64,000 bases of DNA from Agelaius tricolor (GCA_023055355.1 JALJCS010000051.1:868001-932000), one strand, 5' to 3'; counted from the stretch's first letter, positions 43,600-55,700 are shown. Notes: generated by a model from the sequence alone, not told the origin. Numbers and translations: made by a program.

Positions 43600-44530
43600 A
43601 AAGGAAGTAAAGGATCTCCCAGCAGAGTTTTCTGCAGAGATGCCCTTGTGTTGCCTTCTCTGGAGCTGCAGCAGCAATGTCTGTGTGCAGAGCAGGGGCA
43701 GATCAGTGCTGGCCCAGCAGCTGTGCCCAGCAGCAGCAGCAGCAGCACTTGGTGTTGCCAGTGCTGCTGCCGTGGCCCTGCCCCGCTGCCCTGGTGGCCC
43801 TGGTGTTGCTGCAGGGCCTGAGTGCTCTCGGGGCCGGGCACAGCCCTGGGGGTGGCAGTGCCGGGGCTGCAGCAGGGACAGGCCATGGGCACTGCTGGGG
43901 CAGCGCTGACGCCTCAGCCCAGGCCCTGGGGGCTCCAGGCTCCTTGCCCAGGCTCTCTCAAGAACACGGCCAGGCCAATGCTCAGCACAGAAACCCCCGT
44001 CAGCAGCCCCAGGCTGGCCGTGGGCAGGCTGGGGGCAAACAGCATGGCTGGGGCTCTGCAAGGGCCCTGGGGCAGACGGGAAGGAGCAGCAGAGCAGGGG
44101 CTGATCCATGCCCAGTGCGCTGCACAGCCCAGGGCAGCGTCCCAGAGCGTCCTCATGCAGCTGCCAACCACATCCCCCCTCTGCAGCCCTGGCCTCTCCC
44201 CCAGCTCACACAGGTGCCCCATCCTTGCAGGCACAGACACGGCAGCACTGCCTCAGCAGCCCCTGTTTGCATTGCACACAGCAGGGGCAGCACCCCCATG
44301 CTGTTGCTGTGGGGACATGAACCTGAGGGAGCACAAATGCCATCAGCCCCTGGGGCCAGCAAGGCCTGCGGGACACCAGGGAAACCACTCAGCTTTGTCC
44401 TGGCCTCTGCAGTCAGCCAGAAAGTTTGTTCCCATCAGCTGGGAGTTTCCTGTGCCACTGCAGACGCTGTTGCTCAGAGCCAGGGCTGCCTGGCAGCCAC
44501 CCCCAAACTGCCCTGACCATTTCCTTGGCT
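43600..44530. repeat. GC-rich OR-cluster flank
   Basis: Low-complexity CAG/CTG-rich sequence downstream of the receptor, with a short CAG run at about 43,730. Shares words with 12,180-12,220. No supported gene. Confidence 0.45.
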
Positions 44531-44604
44531 GCACCTTTGCTTTCTTTACTCTTCTCTGGTCCAGATTTCTTCCTGCTGCCCAGCCCTGTTCCCTCCCCTG
44601 CAAA

Positions 44605-44940
44605 CAGCCAATGTCTTCCCTGCTCCTGCTGGCCACACCATTCCTGATCCAGGCCAGGAGCCATTGGCCTTCTTGCCCACCTGGGCGCACTGCTGCCTCA
44701 TGTCCAGCCTGCTGTCCATCAGTCCCTGCAGGTCCCTTTCTGCCTGTCTGCTCTCCAGCCACTCTGTCCCCAGCCTGTAGTGCTGCAGGGGTTGTTGTGG
44801 CCCAAGTGCAGGACCCGGCACTTTGACGTGTTAAACCTCAACTTGTTGGATTTGGGCCCTGGATCCAGCCTGTCCAGGGCCCTGTGCAGAGCCCTCCTAC
44901 CCTCCAGCAGATCCACACTTACACCCAGCTTGGTGTCACC
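44605..44940 (-). repeat. CR1 LINE, reverse transcriptase end, antisense
   Basis: The minus strand reads [20 protein letters not shown], then [19 protein letters not shown] and [14 protein letters not shown], the well-known C-terminal text of avian CR1 reverse transcriptase, with frame breaks. A dead fragment. Confidence 0.8.
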
Positions 44941-45335
44941 AGGGTTCCATGAGGCCCCAGAGTGTCCCAATGGTTTCCATGATTTCATGAGGCCTCCCAG
45001 TGTCACAATGTCCCTTTGGTTTCATGGGCCCTGCAGTGTCACAATGACCCCATCGTGACACCAGGTCCTGCTCTGTCACAATGCTCTCCATGGTTTCACA
45101 AAGCCCTGCAGGGTCACAGTGGCCTCTGTGGTTCCATGAGGCCTCAGAGTTCCACAATGAATTTCTTGGTGCTGCAGTGTCACAATGGAGCCCTGGTGAC
45201 ACAAGTGTCACCCTGGCCCCTTGGCTCTGTGCTGCCATGTCGCACACAGTGTCACCATGGTCCTCTTAGTGTCACCAGGCCCCGCAGTGTCACAATGGCC
45301 CCTTGCTTCCCCAGGGCCCTGCAGTGTCACAATCA
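44940..45335 (+). repeat. ~38-bp repeat array inside a CR1 copy
   Basis: About ten units of the GGTTCCATGAGGCC...CAGTGTCACAATGG repeat lie between two antisense CR1 pieces, as if the array sits within or replaced the middle of one element. Confidence 0.85.
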
Positions 45336-45545
45336 TCAGAGAATCAACCAGGCTGGAAATGACCTTGGAGAGCATCAAGTCCAACCTGGCACCCAACACC
45401 ACCTTGTCACCCAGACCATGGCACTCAGTGCCACATCCAGTCTTTCCTTAAACACTTCCGGGGATGGTGATTTAGCCACCTCCCTGGGCAGCCCATTCCA
45501 ATGCCCAATCACAGAATCACAGCCCTGGTGCTGCTGGCCACACCA
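45335..45545 (-). repeat. CR1-like 3' piece, antisense
   Basis: The run from AATCAACCAGGCTGGAAATG through CATCAAGTCCAACCTGGCAC, then CCTCCCTGGGCAGCCCATTC, is the common antisense 3' part of avian CR1-type repeats. The minus strand can be read as WNGLPREVAKSPSPEVFKERLDVAL. Confidence 0.75.
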
Positions 45546-45589
45546 TTCCTGATCCATTGGAGTGCCAGGGGTTGGATGAGGGAAATGGT

Positions 45590-46060
45590 GGGGAGGGGAT
45601 AGGGACAAAGTGTTCTAGATTGTCATCCATGAAGTGTCTTGATTTTCATATCTGTTCAGACTGGATTAGAAGGTGCTAGAAGTCAATATCAATTGGAGAG
45701 TGCTGATACCAATCTACAAACAGGTAAAGAAAACTTAACATGACAAAACACTTCTTTCTGCATTGTTTTCAATACAATGTATTCACTTAGAATACACTTC
45801 TGAAATCTGTCTAATCTTTCAGAGAATTTAATAAAAACATAGAATATTCCCTATGGCTTTTGTTGTTCTGGAATTTTTGCAAAAATGTTTATAAGCCTTC
45901 CTGACTGAATTCCTGAACTGAAGAGCTCAAGAAAGAAGAGGCCTCTGGAGTAGTAAAACTCATTAGGAAACTCCAAGTGGCTGAGGATCCATGCCCATCA
46001 GAGAAGCAGTGAACAGAAATGGGCACAGCTTTGTGGCTGCTGTCCCAGCTTTGGCATGGG
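45590..46060 (+). repeat. Duplicated OR-cluster block, copy 1
   Basis: Parallels 48,640-49,060: both hold AGGGACARAGTSTK, TTGTCAKCCATGAAG, CTTGATTTYCATATC and, 300 bases on, GAATTCCTGMACTGAAGAGCT with the SCCTCTGGAG and GCTGAGGAT words. No gene inside. Confidence 0.75.
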
Positions 46061-47250
46061 CCCTGGGCCTGGAGCAAGAGCAGCTCTTGAGGGCCCCAAG
46101 GCCGGGGCTCTTGTGCTGCCCTGGGCAGATGGGATGGCAGCAGGGGCTGCAGAGCTCTCAGCACCTCAGCCCAAGGGGAGCAGGGCAGCCAGGGAGCCTC
46201 CTTTGGCCTTGGCCCAGCACCTTCCCCCATGGCTGGGGCTGAGTCCTGTGGCAGCTGCAGCTGCTGCTGTGCCCTTGGCAGGGGCTGAGGCCGTGGGGCC
46301 AGTGCCCAGAGCAGCCTGGGCTGAGCAGAGCTGTGGGGCCAGAGCCGGCTGGGCTGGGCTGGGCTCAGAGAGGCCCTTGGTGCTGCCCAGAGCTCAGGGC
46401 AGCTGGCAGAGCTTGCAGGGAGCTGGGCTGGGCTCCGAGAGCCTGGCCCAGAAACCATCAGTGTCCATCTCAGCCTGGCTGAGCATGCAGGGGCAGGACT
46501 CAGGCCAGGCCTTGTGGGGCAGGGCCAGCGCCTGTGCAAGGCATTGCAAACAGGCAAGTGGCCCAGAGAGGAGGCTGCTCTGTGCCCTTGGTGGCAGGGA
46601 CAGAGCAGGGAGGGGGCCCAGGACATTTGTCAGCGCCAGCCTCTGTGCCCATGTGTTGGCAGCCCTGGCTGCTGAGCTCAGCTTTGGCCTGGGCTGAGTT
46701 TGGCTGTGGCCCAGCTCCATCCTCCTGCGGGGCTCAGGGCCTGTTCCCGGCCATGGCCAGCCCTGGCTGCCTCTCTGCTGGCCCAGAGGCCGGCAGAGCA
46801 CGGGGCAGGGCTGTCTGTGCAGCCCCACAGGTACCAGGGGCTCTGCAGGAGCTGGCAGAGGCTGCCCAGCAGGGAGGCCATGGGGCACAGAGCCCCAAGG
46901 CTGCTGTGGGCACCACGGCACAGGGGCCGTTCCCAGCCGCAATGCTCCTGGCCTGGGCTGGGCCTGCACAGGGGCTGGGCCACCATGGCTGGGCCAGCAC
47001 AGGGCCACAAAGGGGCCACGCAGCCGCTGCCGGGGCTGACAGCAAGGCCAGGCACACACAAGCAATTGCTGAGCATGGCCTGCGCTGGCCAGGCCTGACT
47101 GTGCCAAAGGCAGAGCTCAGCTGCCCTTGGGGGCTGCAGCAACACTCCAGAGCCCAAAGAGCCTCCATGGCTGCGCTGGAGACCAAGGCTGCAGGAGGGA
47201 AATGCAGGGCTGCTGCGGGATGGGGAGGCCATTGAATTCCAGCACACACC
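46060..47250. other. GC-rich spacer, no gene supported
   Basis: Both strands give long overlapping frames of Ala, Gly, Pro, Gln and Leu, typical of CAGG/CTGG-rich sequence. No splice-bounded or domain-bearing frame was found. Confidence 0.45.
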
Positions 47251-47539
47251 TCAGCTCTCTGATGATCCCGGCACCATGCTGGGCCCTGTTTCACACTGGA
47301 GCAGAGCAGATGTTGATGGGACAGGAGCCCTGCGGGGCTGGCAGGGACCTGCAGCTTGCAAGGTGCTCTGCTCTCCCTCAGGTGCTCTTGGAGAGATCCA
47401 ATCCCAGCTGGGCACCTCAGGGCACAAGTGGCACTGCCCGTTCATGGGCACACAGCTGATGTCTGCCTGGAAAGGGGCACAGGTTTTAATACCTGTTATT
47501 TTCATAATATACAAGCAAATCTTTATTATCTGGGTCATT

Positions 47540-48145
47540 TGAGTCCTTTTAAGAAATGGCAATGTTTTCCCATCAGGAACAGGAATTTCCTGGATCTACT
47601 GGATTCTTCTAATAATGGCAGAAGATAAAATACTGATCTTCCCCTCTACTTGTGTCACCAATATTCTGTCTAATATTTCCTCTTTCTCTTCCTTCATGTG
47701 TTTTCAGCTCTCTTGTTTAAATGGCCATGTCTAAGGGCATCTCTTCACTAGGCTCTCTGGAACTTTATTCTTCCCATTCCTTCCAGATTTTCTCCTCCAG
47801 ATGCTCTCTGGTCCTTCAAGTGCCTCTCAACTGACTGGTTTCATGCTTTGACCTGCAGGGAGTTGCCTAGTCTTTCTTAAATTCAAATAAATATCACATT
47901 AGGCAACATCTTAATTGTGTTTATATCTATCACTGAATTACCTTTTCTTATGTCTTTGTCTAAAACTGTTCCTGTACAGAAATTCCTGGTGGATGCGGGA
48001 CATTTCAGATGCTGCTGGGACATCGCAGAGAGCTGAGGGAAGAGCTGTGATGGTTATTAAACTGTTCAAATTTTCAATTTGTGTTTGTTGGCAAGAAACC
48101 CTTCTGTGCCTCTGAGTGTCACCAGGCCCTGAGCCCAAAGGACAC
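47540..48145 (+). repeat. Duplicated OR14 5'-flank block, copy 2
   Basis: Collinear with 10,650-11,260. It continues rightwards into sequence absent from copy 1, which shows where the first copy was joined to receptor coding sequence. Confidence 0.8.
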
Positions 48146-48639
48146 AAACCTGATGAGTTGTAGTTCCCACTGCAGGGGCTGCACTTGGACCTTGGCTCTG
48201 CACAGGAGAGCTCTTCATCCCCTTTCTCTCTTTTCCTCCCTCTGGGCATGGAGGGAGCTCCTGACTTCAGCCTGTGACTCATGTGTGCAAAGAGCAAATC
48301 TGGACAGAATCGGGGCAAGGGAACGTTTGGGGGGACCTTGGGATCTGTGCTGGGCACAGAAGGTGTTTTCCATTGCTCTGAGGCTGTCTGCTGTGCAAAG
48401 TGGATTTAATATCCAGCAGAGGAATGACTTTTGCATTTGATGGAGCTGTGCCTTCCCTTGGCTTTGTTGGCTGACAAGAAATGAACATCCCTCTGTGTCT
48501 CGGGCAGCTCCTTCTGCAAGGAAAGCAGGTGGGAGTTGGAGCCAAGGAGCTGAAAGCTGCAGGTGCAGCCTGGGCTGGAGGGAGCTCAGATTTGCACAAG
48601 GCTGCTCTGAGTGCCAGGGCTTGGATGGGGGAAATGGTG

Positions 48640-49060
48640 TGGCGGGGGTAGGGACAGAGTCTGATTGATTGTCAGCCATGAAGGGTCTTGATTTCCATAT
48701 CCATTCAAACTGCATGAGGAGGCACTTGGATTCAGTGACAATTGGAGATTGCACATATCAATGAATTAATAGAAAAAAAAGTTAAACAGGACTTAAAAAT
48801 GTTTTCTCATTGTCTTTTTAAAAAGAACATATTCAGTTTGAATATACTACTGAGATCTGTCGAATTAACCAGAAAAGAGTAAAAATTAAAATCAAATGAT
48901 TCCCAGAGGCTTGGCTTGTTCAGGTGTTCTCAATGTTAATGAGCCCTGGGACACTGAATTCCTGCACTGAAGAGCTGAAGGCTGAACAAGCCTCTGGAGC
49001 AGGGAAATTCAGCAGCAGCCTCCAAGTTGCTGAGGATGTCAGCAGCCCCCACTGAGGCCA
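48640..49060 (+). repeat. Duplicated OR-cluster block, copy 2
   Basis: Second copy of the block at 45,590-46,060, clearly diverged. Followed to 49,230 by GC-rich sequence without a gene. Confidence 0.75.
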
Positions 49061-49329
49061 TCCCTGCCCAGAGAGCGTGGGGGAATGGGCAGACAAGGAG
49101 AGCGTCCCTGGGGCTGGGGCAGCACAACTCAGAGGCACCAGCGGCTCCAGCTGGGCAATGGAGTGTGGAATGTGGCTGGGAAAGCCCTGCCTGGGCTGGG
49201 CCAAGCAGGACACACAAGCCCTGACCCCCATCCACTAAAAAACTCACTCAAGGAGACATTTAAAAGGAATTACAATTGTTTGTGTACTCTGAGTTGGACT
49301 CCCTGGAGAAATACTGACAAGAGATTCTG

Positions 49330-50760
49330 AGGCGCTCAAAACAACAAAACAGCCTTTATTGGCAGTTTTAGAAAATCACAGAAACTTTGGCAAAAGATTT
49401 ATTATGACATTGTAGGGGTTTTGGTTTGTTAATTTAGGATTTTCTTAATTTTGACATTTCCTAATTAATTTATTGATGAATCTGGTGAGTTTTAGTGTCA
49501 GTTAATTATTTATGTATTTATTTTATTGTGAGATTGGATTACAAGAATGGTAAAGTATACCAAAAATTTTAAAAGGGTCTAAAGAAAAAATTTATTAAAA
49601 AGAAATAAAAAGAGAAAGGTAGTAAGAATTAAAATAAATCTTTAGATCACTTTTTTTTACTCTACCACGTTTTCTATTTACTGACAATCTAAATAAAGTA
49701 AACTTACATTTTCTAGTTAGTTTACTATTTCTAGAATAGTCTTTTATTAGTTTACTTAGGGAGAGAAGTTTTTCTTGTTAAGGTATGGAGTTTTTTTTCC
49801 AAGAGGTTTTTTGTGGTTCTTAATTTTGTCACGGATATCAGTTATCTGGGGAGCTTTGATATTGTGCAATTGTTTTTATTGCTACAAGCTTTTTTACAGC
49901 TTATTGATTGGCCATGTCAACTTATGGGGTGTTGTTTTAAAGATGGCTTCTTTAAAAGATTTTATTATTTACTTTCAAAATTATTTTTATCTCTGGGAAT
50001 AGAGATCTTCTCTTGGGGGTACCGAATTACTAATTTTCTTTTCCCCCATTTAATCTTTCGATGAAATTACAGTAATTTTAACATTTGTTTATTTTAGTTT
50101 AGAGGTTTTTGTTTGAGATTAATTTGATTATTTTTAAGAGTGTTTTTGTGTTATAAAGAAAAAGAGATTTTCTTTATACCTTATAAGAGGATTTTAGTTT
50201 TAAATTAAGGTTATTTTTTGTCTTTTTTTATTCGGGATTTAATTTCTCCTTTACTGGCTTTGATGGTTTTTTGTTTTTTAATAGGCTTGCATTTTGTTTT
50301 TCTCTTACTCGAGGGAGGATTGAAGTATTGAAAGGGTTAACACCTGACCCGCTGGTAACTTGTGGTGGAAGTTGCGGTTGGGTTGTGTTAGGATTGGTTT
50401 TATGGTTGGTTTTGGGCGTTTTTTGTGTTTAATTTTAGTTGTAGGGTTTTTTTGTATGGGTTGTAGATTGTAGGGGTTTTTGGTTTGAGTTGTGTTGGGA
50501 GAGGGGACTTGATGGTAAGATTTTAATAGCTGTGGCTGGCTTTGTTCTGATTGGGGTTTTGTAGCCTCTTTTGTTTTCCTGTTTGGGAGTTGTTGGGGTT
50601 TGGTTTGGTCAGAATGGGGCCGATGGGGGTGGGGGGTGGTCTGGGGAGGAGGGAAGGGGCTCAGCCCATGGCAGGGTTGCTTGGTTTGGTTTGGTTTGGT
50701 TTGGTTTGGTTTGGTTTGTTTTGGTTGAGATGGGGGCCGGGGCCCGCTGCTTCTTTGTTG
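49330..50760 (+). other. Strand-asymmetric, C-poor tract
   Basis: The plus strand is made mostly of T and G with few C over about 1.4 kb, first AT-rich (49,330-50,300) and then G/T-rich (50,300-50,760). There are no genes. The part from about 50,260 onward is mirrored at the right end of the window (63,590-63,966), where the plus strand is A/C-rich and G-poor. Confidence 0.8.
50681..50726 (+). repeat. (GGTTT)n array
   Basis: Eight to nine TTGGT/GGTTT units. The mirrored (AACCA)n array is at 63,537-63,584. Confidence 0.95.
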
Positions 50761-51254
50761 ACTGGAAAAGAAAGAGGAGGTTCCTGGGTTTTTTCATCTT
50801 TAACATTTGTGTTTCACAGAGGCGTGTTCAGAATCTTAGTGGTTTAAGAGTTTGTGAGTTACACAAAAAGTTAAGAATCACTTTTTAAAATTCTTCTCAT
50901 GTCAAACTACGACAGATAGTCAACAAAAAATACTTCTCAAAGCATTGACTTGGCCCATTCAACTTCACAAACTCTAAGCCTGTTCAATTTAATGTTAATC
51001 AAAATTTGCAGGAGCACAGAAACAGAAGAACAAGCCACAAAAAGAGAGAAAGAAATAAAAGATCCAGAGAAGCGCACACACAGCTACCAACTCTTGCATT
51101 TCCATGTGAATTTTCTGATGGAAATTCCAAGAGGAGGTATGGGCAAGATGTGTGCTTGCCTTGTGGTTGTCATGATTTGACACTGGCACAATGCCAGTGC
51201 CTCTATGAAGATACCTTCTCCCTGGTTTCTGCTGTGAGATGTGACCAGGAATAA

Positions 51255-51765
51255 GCAAAGCAGGCTCCTACCTAGGAAAGGAAAAAAAAAAAAAAAAACA
51301 GAACTTTATTATCTACTCTATGACTACAGATAAAAGGAACACACACAGGGAAAATGAAAAACTCACAAATACATTGCCTCCTCCCCCCACCAAATTTCCA
51401 ACACAATACATCTATTCTTCAAATCACCAACTCTCGGTCCAGCACCACCTTTTAGACAATCAATCCTCAGTTCATCAAGAGAAGAGGAGTCCTTCTTGTA
51501 CCATGGGCTTCTCTTGGAAACACAGCTGAAGCTTTGTGTGTTTCTGTGTCACTCGTGGCACCGCCCGGAGTACATCTGCCATCGTGACCTCTTCCTTTCA
51601 TGTCCAATGCTCTCACCACTGAACACGGACCAGAGCTGCTTCTAGGGTTGTCTTTTTTAAGGATGCTCTGTCCCGATCCAAAAAAGGCACAGTCTCTCCT
51701 TTGGGACACCTGTCCCCCCCATATTTTTTCACCCCCTGGGGCCGAGGGGCACCAACACTGAACCC
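51255..51765. other. Left-arm-specific insertion
   Basis: Absent from the right arm, where 63,080 passes almost directly into the GC-rich block. It begins with an A17 run followed by CAGAACTTTATT (antisense AATAAAGTTCTG). On the minus strand around 51,580-51,640, GTTCAGTGGTGAGAGCATTGGAC resembles a tRNA D-arm and A box. Origin unknown; possibly a retroelement end or a tRNA-derived insert. Confidence 0.5.
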
Positions 51766-51954
51766 TCTTGGTTCATTGCCTGTGCTGTGCCAGGGACTGG
51801 CAGCCACTGCTGGGCTGGGATAGAGGCTCTGGGGGGATTGGGGTTCCAGGGCAGGGCAGGGCTGGGCTTCCAGGGCAGGGCAAGGCTGGACCTGCCCCTT
51901 CCTCCTCCACACATGAAATGTTTCCAGCCAACAATCTCCTCCAGTCTGTCACAA

Positions 51955-52500
51955 CAGGGAATGTTGGAGATGAAATCCCAATTCTGGCCATGGGCATCTG
52001 GACAAGAAGGGCAGCTCTTTTCCATAGGAAGGAAAGCACAGAACCCCAGTGTTTGGAAGGCAGGTGAAAGCCTCACTCGTCCAAGGCCAGCCAGACTTGC
52101 CAGGAATGGCAGATTTTTTCTGGGAGCAGTCTTTGGATTTAAGGAATTTTGGAGGTGGAACCACAATCTCAACCATGGGCACATGCAGAAGCAGGAAAGT
52201 TCTTTTCCATAGGAAGGTGAGCATGGAGCCTTCCCCAGGGTTTTAGGGACGGGTGAGACATGACCCTTGTGAAACCATTTCCAGCCAGACTTTTCCTGGC
52301 AATATTCCTATTGGAACTATCTTTGGATATAAGGAAATTTGGAGGAGAAATGCCAATTCATGCCATAGGTGCCGGGAGGAGAAGGACAGTTCTTTTCCAT
52401 TGGGAGGGAAAGCACAGAGCCCCAGTGATTCAGCAGCAGATGAGAAGAGACCCTCAACATGCAATGGTCAGCTGGACCAGTCAGGCAGTGAATGGGAGGC
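51955..52500 (+). repeat. ~185-bp tandem repeat, left array (3 units)
   Basis: CTCTTTTCCATAGGAAGG, TTCTTTTCCATAGGAAGG and TTCTTTTCCATTGGGAGG recur about every 185-190 bases (near 52,015, 52,200 and 52,395), each followed by GAGCCCCAGTG-like and GCCAGACTTGCC-like words. Confidence 0.82.
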
Positions 52501-52534
52501 CCAACCAGCCAGAGCTGTTCTGTGTTCCCTTTCT

Positions 52535-53530
52535 TTTATGAGGTCCTGCAGTATCACCATGGTCCCCTTGGTTCCATGGGGCCCCACAGTGTCCCAGTGA
52601 TACTTTGATTCCATTGGGTCCAGGAGTGCAACAATGGACCCTCAGTTCAATGGGGTCCCAGAGTGTCACAGTGGCCCCTAGGTTCCAGAAGGCCCTGCAG
52701 TGTCACAATGGTCCCAAGGATTCCATGAGGCCTTGCAGTGTCACAATTGTCTCCGTGGTTCCACAGGCCCCACAATGTCACGGGACTCCTCTGTTCCATG
52801 AGCCCTGCAATGTCACAATGGACCTTTGGACCCTGGGGGTTTGTGGTGTCACAATGGTCTCCTCTGGCTCCACAGTGTCACAATGGACCACTGATGACAT
52901 CAGGCCCTGCAATGTCACCCTGGAGCTTTGGTTCCATGCAGCCCTGCAGTGTCACAAAGGCCTCTTGGTTTCACCAGGCCCCACAGCATCACAATGGTCC
53001 TCTTGGTTCTGTGGAGATTCCCAGGGCCACAATGGTCTCACTGGTTCCATGAGGCCTCACAGTGTCACAATGCTTTCCTTATTCCATAGGGCCTCACAGT
53101 GTGCCAATGATTCTATGAGTCTCCATGATTCTATGAATCCCCTCAGTGTCACAATGGACCTTGGTTCCATGAGGCTATGAAGTGTCGAAATGGTCTCCCC
53201 ATTAGGTTCTATAAGGTCTTGTAATGTCACAATAGACCTTTGGCTCCCTGGGGTCTTGCAGTGTCACAACAGCCCCTTGGTCTCATAGCTTTACAGTTCC
53301 ATGAGGCCCCACGGTGTCACAATGAACTCTTGGTTTGATGGGGCCTCTCAGTGTCACAATGATCCCTACATTCCATGGAGCCACACAGTGTCAGAATGGT
53401 CCCCATGGTTCCATGAGGCCCAGCAATGTCACAGTGCTCTCCATGATTCCATGAGGCCCCACAGTGTCACAATGGTCCCTTGGTCTCACAGGGCCCACAG
53501 TGTCACAATGGTCCCTTGGTTCCATGGGCC
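52535..53530 (+). repeat. ~38-bp repeat array, left arm
   Basis: Around 25 degenerate units with consensus close to GGTTCCATGAGGCC, CTGCAGTGTCACAATGG, CCCTT. Open frames such as repeats of HSVTMVPWFH are by-products of the repeat and not genes. Confidence 0.9.
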
Positions 53531-54189
53531 CTGTGCTGCTGCATTCCCCCCTCCCCTTCTCAGGCCGCCCTGCCAGCTGAGAAATGCTCCTTGGGCCTCG
53601 GCCTTGGCCAACAGTCCCTGGGCTCAGCTCCTCTGCAGCTCATCACAAACACTGTCTGCTCCAGGCACTGCTGCTGCCCAACCAGCTCCTGCTTTCTGTA
53701 GCAGCAGCCCTGGGAACTGGTTTTGTTCCCTCAGTGGCACAACATCCCTGTTCTCACCCTGCCAAAGAAAGCTGTTGGTGCCAAGTGTGGCCAGGATGAA
53801 CCATTGCTGGGACTGAAGCCCCTCTCTTGGGGCCCTGCAAACAGCGCTCCAAAAGGAGCCCTTGGAGCTCTCCTGGGCCAGCGACTCCCTCTGAGTGGGG
53901 CCTCTCCCAGCCGGGAACTCTCCCGTTTGCTGCACTCGGGATCCCCAACAACGACGGAGCCTGGGCTGATCCCCCCACTCCTCCAGGCTCAACCCTTCAC
54001 CCCCTGGGGAGATGCCAAAGCATTCTCAGGGAGCATTTCCTGCCCTGAGGGGAATTTCTCCCAGGTGCCTTGCACTGACTCTTTGTGTCTGTGTGCACAC
54101 AGGAGTGCCTGTGCTGGGGAAATATGGCAGAAATGCTGCTCTCTGAGGGCTTTGAGTGCCTTGGATAGCTGAAGTCAGTCAGGCCTGTA

Positions 54190-54440
54190 CGAAATGTTCA
54201 GTCATGAGGTATGAACAAAGTTAAATGCTGCTTAGAGTTGTTCTTTTGCTAAGTTGTTATTTTAATGTAAGTTATTAGGCTAAGTTAAATACTGTTAAGT
54301 GTTATTCCTCTGTTAAATTGCAAAGTCATAGGTTATAAGTTAGGTTAAATACTGTTAGCTGCTCTTTTTGCCTAAATTGTGACATTTAAGCTATCAGTTA
54401 CGGTAAAGTCCTGTTAAGTTTGAGCTCTGTTAAACCTTTG
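54190..54440 (+). repeat. AT-rich degenerate repeat, left arm
   Basis: About four units of 60-70 bases with GGTTAAATACTGTTAAGT-like cores. The inverted counterpart is at about 61,080-61,330. Confidence 0.65.
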
Positions 54441-54699
54441 GGCTGTATTCCTTTTATCCTTCCCCTCACTGTCCTTGTGTCACACACACACACACAAAGA
54501 CAGTTCTCGGTTCATTTCTGGTTTGACTGCCTGCATTTTGTTTGGTTTTGTTGTGGCTTTGTTTCCTTGGTGTGCCTGAAGTGTCCAGTCAGGAGCAGAG
54601 TGACTCTTGCCAAGGAACTTTGTGCTGCTGTCCCTTAATATTAAATCTGGTTTTTACTGCTCCCTTGCTGGGGATTTTTTCAGCGCTCTCAAGGCCTCG

Positions 54700-54965
54700 T
54701 TGGTAGCAGGGTGAAGGAGCCCTGGCCCAGGCTCTGGCCCTGGGGGACACGGGGACGCTGCCGGGGGGTCCCTGTCCCCCTGTGCCACCCCCAGGGCCCC
54801 GGCCCCCCGTCCCCGTGTCAGGCTCTGGGGTCGATCTCGTGGAACATCCTCTGGGGGAGGCTGCGGCGCCGGGGGCGGGGGGACCCGGGGGGCAGGGGAC
54901 CCTGCTGTGCACGAGCAGGGTTGGACTGCTCTGGGGGGAACTGTGAGGGGGGCCGGGGCAGAGTG
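54700..54965 (-). other. CpG-rich block, left copy
   Basis: GC-rich with many CpG, between an AT-rich segment and the octamer array. The minus strand holds a frame ending RRRSLPQRMFHEIDPRA that is kept in the inverted copy (60,560-60,830), though the frame between copies is disturbed further upstream. It could be a small promoter or exon relic; no known gene was recognised. Confidence 0.5.
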
Positions 54966-54979
54966 ACCTCCCCAGGGAC

Positions 54980-55700
54980 CTCACACAGCCCCTGTGATGT
55001 CACACAGCCCCTGTGATGTCACACAGCCCCAGTGATGTCACAGAGCCCTGTGATGTCACACAGTCCTCTCTGTGATATCACACAGTCCCCTATGATGTCA
55101 CACAGCCTCCTGTGATGTTACACAGTTGCTCTTTGATGTTATAGAAGACTCCGATGTCAAAGAGTCACTCTGCAATGTCACAGTTTGTTCTGTGATGTCA
55201 CAGGCTGCTCTATGATGTTACACAGCCACCTGGTGATTTCACAACCCACTCCCTCATGTCACTGAGCCACCCTCTATGATGGCAAGATCTGCTCTATGGC
55301 TTCACACTATGATGTCACAGACAGCTGTGTGATGTCACAACCCCCTCAGTGATGTCCCAAAACCCTCTCTGTGATGCCATACTGCCACTCTGGAATGTCA
55401 CAACAGGCACTTTGACCTCACAGCCACACCACTCTGTGATGTGATACATCTGCTCTGTGATGACATAGAAGACACTGTGATATCACAAAGTCATCATGTG
55501 ATGTCACTGTCTGTTCTGTGATGTCACAGCCTACTCTATGATTTTACAGCCGGCCAGTGATGTCACAACTCACTCTCTGATGTCAAAATTCCATCCCCTA
55601 TGATGGCAGGATCTGCTCTATGTCCTTACCCTTACTCTATGATGTCAAAGATAGCTGTGTGATGTCACAACCCCCTAAGTGATGTGTCCCTATAGAGTGG
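54980..55700 (+). repeat. TGATGTCA octamer array, left
   Basis: I count about 14 exact TGATGTCA and many one-base variants, spaced roughly 20-50 bases, usually as CTGTGATGTCACA. The inverted array is at 59,960-60,560. Confidence 0.9.

Larger units (their letters stand above)
50260..55690 (+). repeat. Left arm of large inverted repeat
   Basis: Blocks in order: C-poor tract, GGTTT array, 50,860-51,250 segment, a left-arm-only insertion (about 51,255-51,765), GC-rich block 51,770-51,950, ~185-bp repeats, ~38-bp array, 53,530-53,800 segment, AT-rich 54,190-54,440, CpG-rich block, octamer array. Each has a reverse-complement counterpart in the right arm. A stretch at about 53,800-54,180 also has no counterpart. 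Confidence 0.88.

Noticed and set aside
50681..50726. GGTTT array as interstitial telomere repeat
   Set aside because: The unit is GGTTT, not TTAGGG, and it is only about nine units long.
51570..51645. Functional tRNA gene on the minus strand
   Set aside because: Only a D-arm/A-box-like stretch is seen; no acceptor pairing and no clear GGTTCGANTCC B box.
52605..53180. Open frames repeating HSVTMVPWFH-like text
   Set aside because: By-product of the ~38-bp repeat, whose period is not a multiple of three, so frames drift and end by chance.
54818..55003. Small gene ending FHEIDPRA in the CpG-rich block
   Set aside because: Two overlapping frames are equally preserved between the inverted copies, so conservation reflects recent duplication and does not show coding; reported only as part of the block.
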